Assembly: GCA_964413755.1 (NCBI GenBank)
Contig: CAYPTW010000137.1
Span: forward strand, 1 to 5,466
Reading direction: 5' to 3'
Length of the DNA stretch: 5,466 nucleotides
From: XN24 sp964413755
GTDB lineage: Bacteria; Pseudomonadota; Gammaproteobacteria; Steroidobacterales; XN24
Shown: in pieces, positions 1 to 5,466 of the stretch
Layout of the letters: each line of letters starts with the position of its first letter
Numbering within the stretch: the stretch's first letter is position 1
Notes under the pieces: generated by a model
The model's input: the letters and a program-made list of their open reading frames with translations, nothing else
Told to the model about the DNA's origin: nothing
Databases searched by the model: none
Translations under genes and position numbers: made by a program

Positions 1-205
1 GCAGGCCGCGAATGCGGAGAACCTGCGCGAACGCCTCGCCGGGCAGGGCTTTGATGCTTTTGTGTCGCGCGTGGCCACCGACGCCGGTACCATGCACCGG
101 GTGAGAGTCGGCCCGGTGCCCGAGCGTGCGGCAGCGGAGCAGCTGATGACGCGGCTGCGCGCCGCGGGCCACACCGGAGCGCGCGTCGTCCGCGCGCAAG
201 ACTAG
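1..205 (+). CDS. SPOR-domain protein, DedD-like (C-terminal fragment)
   Basis: The reading frame is open from base 2 to the TAG at 203-205 and enters from the left edge, so only the last 67 residues are visible. They match a SPOR domain: a helix beginning NLRERL, then GFDAFVSRV, then the hallmark strand HRVRVGPVPER, a helix AAEQLMTRLRAAG, and a closing strand ARVVRA. SPOR domains bind denuded septal peptidoglycan in the periplasm, and DedD is a cell-division member with one N-terminal membrane helix. That helix would lie outside the window. The position just before cvpA and purF fits the dedD-like gene of gammaproteobacteria. The domain call is firm. The name DedD is inferred from position, since many SPOR proteins share this fold. 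Confidence 0.85.
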   Translation, partial: QAANAENLRERLAGQGFDAFVSRVATDAGTMHRVRVGPVPERAAAEQLMTRLRAAGHTGARVVRAQD

Positions 206-220
206 GGGGGCGGGTCGCGC

Positions 221-715
221 ATGGTCATCGTCGACTACATCCTGCTGGGCGCGTTCCTGGTCTCGGTGGGCATCGGCTTTTTCCGCGGTTTCTTCAAGGA
301 AGCGCTGTCGCTCATCACCTGGGTGCTGGCGCTGTGGGTGGCCTGGCGCTTCTCCGGCATCCTGGATCCGCTGCTCGCCAGCGTGAGTTCGGAGGCGCTG
401 AAGCTCTGGGCCGCGCGCGTCATCCTGTTCGTCGGCGTGATGCTGGCGGGCGCGCTTTTTTCCAAGCTGATCGGGATGCTGATCCAGAGCAGCGGCCTCA
501 CCAGCACGGACCGGGTGCTGGGCATGGTCTTCGGCGCCGGGCGCGGCGTGCTGGTGATCGGCCTGCTGGTGATCGTGTTGCAGCTGCTGGAGATGGATCG
601 CGAGGCCTGGTGGCAGGAGTCGCTCATCGTGCCGCGCACGACCGAGCTGACGGACTGGTTGCGGGAGTACCTGGATGCCGGGCTGGACGAGCTCGGCGAA
701 ATACTGGCGGAGTGA
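221..715 (+). CDS. cvpA: CvpA family inner-membrane protein
   Basis: This is a 164-residue protein, close to the 162 residues of E. coli CvpA. Four hydrophobic segments are visible at about residues 4-20, 27-43, 64-86 and 100-121, followed by a short charged amphipathic tail. Family-like motifs include GFFRGFFKE (19-27) and DRVLGMVFGAGRGVL (97-111). The ATG at 221 is the first usable start after the in-frame stop of the SPOR gene at 203-205, and a G-rich stretch at 205-214 can serve as a ribosome binding site. CvpA was named for its need in colicin V production and has been tied to envelope and bile-salt tolerance; its biochemical role is unclear. Its position directly upstream of purF is the classic arrangement. 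The family call is very secure. Confidence 0.96.
   Translation: MVIVDYILLGAFLVSVGIGFFRGFFKEALSLITWVLALWVAWRFSGILDPLLASVSSEALKLWAARVILFVGVMLAGALFSKLIGMLIQSSGLTSTDRVLGMVFGAGRGVLVIGLLVIVLQLLEMDREAWWQESLIVPRTTELTDWLREYLDAGLDELGEILAE
709..712 (+). promoter_or_regulatory. Ribosome binding site of purF
   Basis: GGAG ends 10 bases before the ATG at 723 and lies inside the last codons of cvpA. It supports 723 rather than the longer in-frame start at 675, and suggests translation of purF is coupled to that of cvpA. Confidence 0.6.
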
Positions 716-722
716 CGGACTG

Positions 723-2231
723 ATGTGCGGAATCGTTGGAATCGTGGGCGCCGGCGCGGTGAACCAGTTGCTCTACGACGCGCTTACGGTCTTGCAGCAT
801 CGCGGCCAGGATGCGGCGGGCATCGTCACCGCGGACGAGCACATCCACATCCGCAAGAACAACGGCCTGGTGCGCGACGTGTTCCAGCGCCGCCACATGA
901 TCAAGCTGAGCGGGCCGCTGGGCATCGGCCACTGCCGCTACCCGACCGCCGGCACCTCCAGCCGTGACGAGGCGCAGCCTTTCTATACCAATTCGCCGTA
1001 CGGCATCTGCCTGGCGCACAACGGCAACCTCACCAACGCCGACGAACTTGCCGAGCTCGTCATCCGCGAGGACCACCGTTATCTCAACACCACCTCGGAC
1101 TCAGAGGTGTTGCTGAACGTCTTTGCCCACGAGCTGGAGCAGGTCGACGGCGAGGTGCCGCAACCCGACCAGATCTTCCGCGCGGCGGAGGGCATCTACC
1201 GCCGTTGTCGCGGCGGCTACGCCATCGCGGCGCTGATCATGAACACCGGCATCCTCGGGCTGCGCGACCCCTGCGGCATCCGGCCCCTGGTGATCGGCTA
1301 CCGTGAGATGGGCGGCAAGCGCGAGCACATGATGGCGTCGGAGAGCGTGGCGCTGGACATCGCCGGCTTCGAGCTGTTGCGCGACGTGCAGCCGGGCGAG
1401 GCGGTGTTCATCGACGCCAAGGGCGCCCTGCATACGCGCCAGTGCGTGCCGGCGGAGCGACACAGCCCCTGCATCTTCGAGTATGTCTACTTCGCGCGGC
1501 CCGACTCCATCATCGACAACATCTCGGTGTACAAGTCGCGCCTGCGCATGGGCGAGGCGCTGGCCGACCGCATTCTCAGCCTGCGCCCGGACCACGACAT
1601 CGACGTGGTCATCCCGGTGCCCGACACCAGCCGCACCTGCGCCTTGCCGCTGGCGCACCGCCTCGGCGTGAAGTACCGCGAAGGGTTCATCAAGAACCGC
1701 TACATCGGCCGCACTTTCATCATGCCGGGGCAGACGCTGCGCGAGAAATCGGTGCGCCGCAAGCTCAACGCCATCGACCTGGAGTTCCGCAACAAGAACG
1801 TGCTCATCGTCGACGACTCCATCGTGCGCGGCACGACTTCGCGCCAGATCATCGAGATGGCGCGGGAAGCGGGCGCGCGCAAGGTGTACTTTGCCTCGGC
1901 CTCGCCGCCGGTACGCTATCCGAACGTCTACGGCATCGACATGCCGGCGGCCTCGGAGCTGATCGCGCACGGCCGCAGCGAGCAGGAGGTGGAGAAGCTG
2001 ATCGGCGCCGACTGGCTCATCTACCAGACGCTCGACGACCTGGTGCGCGCCGTGCAGCACGACAACGCCAATATTCGCGAATTCGACACCTCGTGCTTTT
2101 CCGGTGAATACGTCACCGGGGACATCACCGCCGAGTACCTGCGCCGCATCGAGGCGGCGCGCGCCGACGAGGTGAAGGTCAAGCGTGACGGTCGTCATGC
2201 CGGTGCCCCCGTGGCCGTCGAAGTGCTCTGA
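723..2231 (+). CDS. purF: Amidophosphoribosyltransferase (PurF)
   Basis: PurF makes 5-phosphoribosylamine from PRPP and glutamine, the first committed step of purine synthesis, in the cytoplasm. The product is 502 residues, near the 505 of E. coli PurF. The N-terminal half is a class II glutaminase: nucleophile Cys2 exposed after Met removal (MCGIVGIVG), LQHRGQDAAGI (24-34), GHCRYPTAGTS with Arg73, AHNGNLTN (98-105) and TTSDSE with Asp126. The C-terminal half is a type I phosphoribosyltransferase: the loop KNRYIGRTFI (324-333) and the PRPP site VLIVDDSIVRGTTS (360-373) with Asp364 and Asp365. An in-frame ATG at 675 would add 16 residues before Cys2, unlike the family and inside cvpA, so 723 is chosen. 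There is no propeptide and no cysteine set for the Fe-S cluster of the Bacillus type. It starts seven bases after cvpA. Confidence 0.98.
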   Translation: MCGIVGIVGAGAVNQLLYDALTVLQHRGQDAAGIVTADEHIHIRKNNGLVRDVFQRRHMIKLSGPLGIGHCRYPTAGTSSRDEAQPFYTNSPYGICLAHNGNLTNADELAELVIREDHRYLNTTSDSEVLLNVFAHELEQVDGEVPQPDQIFRAAEGIYRRCRGGYAIAALIMNTGILGLRDPCGIRPLVIGYREMGGKREHMMASESVALDIAGFELLRDVQPGEAVFIDAKGALHTRQCVPAERHSPCIFEYVYFARPDSIIDNISVYKSRLRMGEALADRILSLRPDHDIDVVIPVPDTSRTCALPLAHRLGVKYREGFIKNRYIGRTFIMPGQTLREKSVRRKLNAIDLEFRNKNVLIVDDSIVRGTTSRQIIEMAREAGARKVYFASASPPVRYPNVYGIDMPAASELIAHGRSEQEVEKLIGADWLIYQTLDDLVRAVQHDNANIREFDTSCFSGEYVTGDITAEYLRRIEAARADEVKVKRDGRHAGAPVAVEVL

Positions 2232-2233
2232 GG
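2230..2233 (+). promoter_or_regulatory. Possible ribosome binding site of the receiver-kinase gene
   Basis: GAGG overlaps the purF stop codon (TGAGG) and ends only four bases before the GTG at 2238. The spacing is shorter than ideal, which suggests modest initiation or coupling to ribosomes ending on purF. Confidence 0.4.
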
Positions 2234-2237
2234 CATC

Positions 2238-3494
2238 GTGGCGCTGCGCGTCCTGATCATCGACGACCACCGCGACTACCGGGTCTGGCTCGGTCATCAT
2301 CTGGCGGCCGCGTTTCCCGAGGCGGCGATCGTGGGACACAACCCGCTGGAGGACAACCTGCTGCCGACGGACTTCGAGCCGGCGGAGTGGGACCTCGTAT
2401 TCCTCGACCACCGCCTGGGGGAACACGACGGCATCGAGATGCTCGAGGACCTGAAGGGCCGTGCCGACTGCCCGCCCGTGATCTTTCTCAGCCCGCAGGG
2501 CGACAAGGCCGTCATCGAGCAGGCGCTGCGCGGCGGCGCCGACGACTACCTGCCGAAAGGCCCGGTAGATCATCAGCGCATCGTGCGGGTGGCGAGCGAG
2601 GCGCTGAACCGGCGCGGTGCGATTTCCGCGTCAGGCACACAGGGTGCGCCGCGCAAGGATCTCGGTGAGTTCAAGCTGAAGGGACACCGTTTTCTGCGCG
2701 CGCTGGGGACCGGTTCCACGGCCTCCGTTTACCTGATGGAGAAGTTCAGCACCGAGCGGCTGGTGGTGGTGAAGGTATTCCGCCAGGTGCCGGACGAAGT
2801 GGACCGCTTCGGCCCGTTGCAGCGCTTCCTGCAGGAATACGAGGTGGTTTCGGCGATCCGCCATCCCAACGTGGTGCACATCCACGAGCTCGGTATCGCC
2901 GACGATCTCGCTTATATCGCCATGGAGTATTTCGCCGGCGGCAAGCTCGGCGAGCGCATCGGCAGCGGCCTGCCGCTGGGCCAGGCGCTGGAGGTCATGG
3001 CGCAGATCACGCATGCCCTGGCGGCAATTCACAAGGTCGGTGTGCTGCACCGCGACCTGAAGCCCGCCAACATCATGTTCCGCGACGACGGCAGCCTGGC
3101 GCTGATCGATTTCGGCGTGGCCAAGCTGCGCGACGCGACCATTGAGCTGAGCGGACTGGGGGAGATCTACGGCACGCCCTATTACATGAGTCCCGAGCAG
3201 GGCGAGGGACTGGAAGTAGACGAGCGCTCGGACATCTACAGCCTGGGCGTGGTGTTCCACGAGATGCTGACGGGGCGCAGGCCGTACGTCGCCGGCTCGC
3301 CGCTGGCGGTGATCCGCAAGCACGCCCACGCGCCGCTGCCGCAGCTGCCGGAGTCGCTGGCGGAATGCCAGCCGCTGCTGGAACGCATGATGGCCAAGTC
3401 CCCGTCCGACCGCTTGCCTACTGCAGAAGACGTCATGGCGGAGGTCGAGGCGCTCACCAGCGTGCACCTGGCGGAGACACTCGGAGAGCTCTAG
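2238..3494 (+). CDS. Response-regulator receiver fused to Hanks-type Ser/Thr protein kinase
   Basis: The 418-residue protein has two domains. Residues 3-125 form a receiver: acidic pair Asp9/Asp10 (RVLIIDDH), phospho-acceptor Asp57 (VFLDHRL), switch Ser85 (IFLS) and Lys107 (YLPKG). After a linker (about 126-145), residues 148-405 form a complete kinase: loop LGTGSTASVYL (156-166), ATP-binding Lys179 (VVVKVF), probable helix-C Glu200, catalytic HRDLKPAN with Asp273, Lys275 and Asn278, DFG 291-293, and GTPYYMSPEQ with Thr313 in the activation segment. The HRD arginine makes it an RD kinase, so activation-loop phosphorylation is likely. There is no membrane helix, PASTA repeat or DNA-binding domain, so it should be cytoplasmic. 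The GTG start is the first possible one, because the purF stop is in the same frame six bases upstream. Receiver control of the kinase by an unlinked histidine kinase is inferred; the substrate is unknown. Confidence 0.93.
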   Translation: MALRVLIIDDHRDYRVWLGHHLAAAFPEAAIVGHNPLEDNLLPTDFEPAEWDLVFLDHRLGEHDGIEMLEDLKGRADCPPVIFLSPQGDKAVIEQALRGGADDYLPKGPVDHQRIVRVASEALNRRGAISASGTQGAPRKDLGEFKLKGHRFLRALGTGSTASVYLMEKFSTERLVVVKVFRQVPDEVDRFGPLQRFLQEYEVVSAIRHPNVVHIHELGIADDLAYIAMEYFAGGKLGERIGSGLPLGQALEVMAQITHALAAIHKVGVLHRDLKPANIMFRDDGSLALIDFGVAKLRDATIELSGLGEIYGTPYYMSPEQGEGLEVDERSDIYSLGVVFHEMLTGRRPYVAGSPLAVIRKHAHAPLPQLPESLAECQPLLERMMAKSPSDRLPTAEDVMAEVEALTSVHLAETLGEL

Positions 3495-3497
3495 GAG
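3493..3497 (+). promoter_or_regulatory. Ribosome binding site of the DUF3422 gene
   Basis: AGGAG overlaps the TAG stop of the receiver-kinase gene and ends 10 bases before the ATG at 3508. It supports this start and links translation of the two genes. Confidence 0.6.
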
Positions 3498-3507
3498 CCC
3501 GCATCGC

Positions 3508-4845
3508 ATGAAGACGCAAGACGGATCGGGGCGGCAGACGGTGACCGGATCGCCGCAGCTGCATCCCTTGCGCGAGGAGCTGTACGCGGAGCCGCATGCG
3601 CGCCCGTTCCCCACCGTGCAACCGCCGGTCCGCGTCAGTCACCTCGTCATGCCCGCCGACCCGGGCGAGGCGGTTGAACACCGCGCCTGCCTGGAGGCGC
3701 TGGCCGCGGTCCATGGCGTAACGCCGCCGGGGCCCGACACCATGGCCTGGTACGCCCGCTTCCCGGGCTTCACGGTGCGCTGGGAGCGCCACACCGAATT
3801 CTGCGCCTACACCTTCCTGCGGCCCGGGGGCGATGAGGCGCCTTTTGCCGAGACGGCGCTGGACGTGCTGCCGCCGGGCTGGATCGGGACGCTGCCGGGT
3901 GAACTGCTGGTCGCCACCCACGTGGCCGTCGTGGCGGCGGACCCGCCCGATCCCTTCTCGCGCGAGCTTGCGGCGCTGTTCGACGACGAGTTGCTCATCG
4001 GCAGCCTGATCGTCGACGACCGTGCCGCAGTGTGGACCACGCTGAAGCTGCATGCCGACGGCTTCAGCCGCTATCTCATCTACAACGCCGGGCTGAACGA
4101 CTTCCAGGCCGGCCGTACCCTGCAACGCTTGCTGGAGATCGAGACCTACCGCGTATTCGCGCTGCTCGGCTATCCGGAGGCCAAGCGCATCTGGCCGCGG
4201 GTCAGGCTGCTCGACATGGAACTTGCCGAGCTCATCGACCGGCTGGCCCGTGCCGACAGTGCTGCGGCCGAACAGCAACTGCTCAAGGAACTGTCGGTCA
4301 TCTCGCAGGCTATCGAGCACATGCGCTCGGACACCAACTATCGCTTTTCCGCGACGCGCGCCTACATGGCGCTGGTGCAGCGGCACCTGGAGGACCTGCG
4401 CGAGCGCAAGTACTCCGGCCGCTCCTCGCTGACCAAGTTTCTCGAGCGGCGCATGCGCCCGGCACTGGACACCTGTGTCTCGGTCGACGCGCACCTGCAG
4501 GACCTGTCGCTGCGGGTGGCGCGCGCCACCGAGGCGTTGCGCGCGCGTATCGAGACCACCATCGAGGAACAGAACAGGGACATGCTGAACTCGCTCAACC
4601 GGCGCGCGTGGCAGCAGCTGCGCCTGCAGCAGACGGTCGAGGGCCTGTCCGTCGCTGCCATCAGCTATTACCTCGTGGGCCTGATCAACTACGCCCTGAA
4701 GGGCCTGGCCAAGAGCGGCCTGCCGCTGCCGGTGGAGTCCGTTACCGCGCTGCTGGTGGTGCCGACCGCGCTGGCCGTCTGGTGGCTGGTGCGACGTCGC
4801 CGGCTGCGGATCCAGGACTCGCCGGCGGAGCCGCCCGGTGGATAA
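3508..4845 (+). CDS. DUF3422 family membrane-anchored protein
   Basis: This 445-residue protein matches the DUF3422 family (uncharacterised membrane-anchored proteins). Family-like segments are LHPLREELYAEPHARP (18-33), ERHTEFCAYTF (93-103), the block DGFSRYLIYNAGL (184-196), AGRTLQRLLEIETYRVFALLG (201-221), NYRFSATRAY (277-286) and QNRDMLNSLNRRAWQQLRLQQ (355-375). A long, largely helical stretch (about 235-375), probably partly coiled coil, precedes two membrane helices at about 378-396 and 410-428, joined by a short loop. The basic tail RRRRLR (429-434) places the C-terminus in the cytoplasm, so the large N-terminal part should be cytoplasmic too. No catalytic motif is recognisable and the function is unknown. 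The overall plan recalls CorA or RMD1/DUF155 proteins, but the CorA GMN motif is absent. It lies 13 bases after the kinase gene and overlaps miaE. Confidence 0.92.
   Translation: MKTQDGSGRQTVTGSPQLHPLREELYAEPHARPFPTVQPPVRVSHLVMPADPGEAVEHRACLEALAAVHGVTPPGPDTMAWYARFPGFTVRWERHTEFCAYTFLRPGGDEAPFAETALDVLPPGWIGTLPGELLVATHVAVVAADPPDPFSRELAALFDDELLIGSLIVDDRAAVWTTLKLHADGFSRYLIYNAGLNDFQAGRTLQRLLEIETYRVFALLGYPEAKRIWPRVRLLDMELAELIDRLARADSAAAEQQLLKELSVISQAIEHMRSDTNYRFSATRAYMALVQRHLEDLRERKYSGRSSLTKFLERRMRPALDTCVSVDAHLQDLSLRVARATEALRARIETTIEEQNRDMLNSLNRRAWQQLRLQQTVEGLSVAAISYYLVGLINYALKGLAKSGLPLPVESVTALLVVPTALAVWWLVRRRRLRIQDSPAEPPGG
4827..4830 (+). promoter_or_regulatory. Ribosome binding site of miaE
   Basis: GGAG lies seven bases before the GTG at 4838, inside the last codons of the DUF3422 gene. 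It supports the GTG start over the next in-frame ATG at 4946, which would remove conserved N-terminal sequence. Confidence 0.6.
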
Positions 4846-5461
4846 AGCCGCCGACCTGGTCCCGGCGGAGCTCGCCGAGTTCCTTGGCGCGCCCACACCC
4901 ACCGCCTGGGTCGACGCCGCGGCCGATCCCGAGGCGCTGCCGCTGATGCTCGTCGACCACGCCAACTGCGAAAAGAAGGCCGCGTCCACGGCGCTGGCGA
5001 TGCTGTTCCGTTACGAGGGGCACGAGGAACTCACCGAGCGGCTGTCGCGCCTGGCGCGCGAGGAGCTCAGGCATTTCGAGCAGGTGCGGCGCCACATGCG
5101 GCTGCGCGGCATCGAGTGGCGCCGGGTGCCGGCCTCGCGCTACGCCGCCGGGCTGGCGCGCGCAGTGCGCAACGAGGAACCGGGTCGCCTGGTGGACCGC
5201 CTGATCGTCGGCGCTTTCATCGAGGCGCGCTCCTGCGAGCGTTTCGCCCTCATCACGCCGCGGCTCGACGACGACCTGGGCCGGTTCTACGCCGGCCTGC
5301 TGGCCTCCGAGGCCCGCCATTTCCAGCACTACCTGGAGCTGGCGCAGGGATGCGCCGGAAACGACCTGGCGCCGCGCATCGATGCCATTCGCCAGGTCGA
5401 GAATGCGCTCGCGACCGAGCCCGACACGGAGTTGCGCTTTCACAGCGGGCCGCCGGCCTGA
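4838..5461 (+). CDS. miaE: tRNA-(ms[2]io[6]A)-hydroxylase MiaE
   Basis: MiaE is an oxygen-dependent non-heme diiron enzyme that hydroxylates the isopentenyl side chain of ms2i6A at position 37 of tRNAs reading UNN codons, after MiaA and MiaB have acted. The 207-residue product is a ferritin-like four-helix protein with a two-fold set of ligands: Glu45 (HANCEKKAAS), Glu76 and His79 (REELRHFEQV), probably Glu129 (GAFIEARSCERF), and Glu158 and His161 (SEARHFQHY). The N-terminal segment FLGAPTPTAWVDAA and LLVDHANCEKKA-like core are typical, which supports the GTG start. It is shorter than the roughly 270-residue Salmonella enzyme, as in many compact homologues, and all ligands are kept. Its start overlaps the DUF3422 gene by eight bases, so translation is probably coupled. 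miaA and miaB are not in the window. Confidence 0.95.
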   Translation: MDKAADLVPAELAEFLGAPTPTAWVDAAADPEALPLMLVDHANCEKKAASTALAMLFRYEGHEELTERLSRLAREELRHFEQVRRHMRLRGIEWRRVPASRYAAGLARAVRNEEPGRLVDRLIVGAFIEARSCERFALITPRLDDDLGRFYAGLLASEARHFQHYLELAQGCAGNDLAPRIDAIRQVENALATEPDTELRFHSGPPA

Positions 5462-5466
5462 CCGCA

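Noticed and set aside
675..722. Upstream in-frame ATG for purF
   Set aside because: It would place 16 residues before the catalytic Cys2 and overlap cvpA. The extension does not look like a Bacillus-type propeptide, and a better-placed GGAG precedes 723.
1101..2573. A 490-codon open frame on the - strand
   Set aside because: It lies opposite purF and the start of the receiver-kinase gene, is rich in Ala, Val, His and Arg as GC-rich antisense frames are, and shows no recognisable domain.
2631..3614. A 327-codon open frame on the - strand
   Set aside because: It is antisense to the kinase domain, whose catalytic motifs are all intact on the + strand; it looks like a codon-bias shadow.
4650..4800. 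DUF3422 as a true CorA magnesium channel
   Set aside because: The two-helix C-terminal topology is similar, but no GMN motif is present in the loop after the first helix.
4032..4946. A 304-codon + strand frame inside the DUF3422 gene
   Set aside because: It is an Ala/Arg/Gly/His-rich out-of-frame translation of DUF3422 with no motif of its own.
3454..4989. A 511-codon open frame on the - strand
   Set aside because: It is antisense to the well-supported DUF3422 gene, has low-complexity Arg, Gly and Gln-rich composition, and no family motif.
4742..5443. A 233-codon open frame on the - strand
   Set aside because: It is antisense to miaE, which has all its diiron ligands; no domain was recognised in the reverse frame.
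1..5466. Rho-independent terminators, tRNA genes, CRISPR arrays or insertion sequences
   Set aside because: The gaps between genes are 15 bases or less. No hairpin followed by a T run, no direct-repeat array and no transposase frame was seen by eye.

Overview
The window is a GC-rich, densely coded stretch of a bacterial chromosome. All six genes lie on the + strand, and the gaps between them are tiny: 15, 7, 6 and 13 bases, then an 8-base overlap. No promoter, terminator, RNA gene, mobile element, repeat or CRISPR array could be recognised, and no gene-free stretch reaches 300 bases. The whole window therefore reads as the middle and end of one transcription unit whose promoter lies upstream of base 1. 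The gene order (SPOR protein, cvpA, purF), a PurF of the E. coli type with no propeptide, a compact MiaE and a DUF3422 protein all suggest a proteobacterium. A high-GC gammaproteobacterium (Chromatiales or Ectothiorhodospira-like) is a reasonable guess, but the sequence does not prove it.

The left part (1-2231) is a conserved block. It holds the C-terminal SPOR peptidoglycan-binding domain of a DedD-like protein, the four-helix inner-membrane protein CvpA, and PurF, the first committed enzyme of purine synthesis. FolC and AccD often precede this block in gammaproteobacteria, but they would lie outside the window.

The right part (2238-5461) is less standard. First comes a cytoplasmic fusion of a two-component receiver domain to a complete Hanks-type Ser/Thr kinase. 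Next is a DUF3422 membrane-anchored protein with a large soluble part and two C-terminal membrane helices. Last is the tRNA hydroxylase MiaE, whose start overlaps the end of the DUF3422 gene. The receiver-kinase could turn a His-Asp phosphorelay signal into Ser/Thr phosphorylation. No histidine kinase or obvious substrate lies in the window, but the adjacent DUF3422 protein is the first substrate to test.

The most interesting candidate system is receiver-kinase, DUF3422 membrane protein and MiaE. This could be a signal-transduction and membrane module co-transcribed with tRNA modification and purine synthesis. Each family is recognisable. The functional link between them is inference from gene spacing only.
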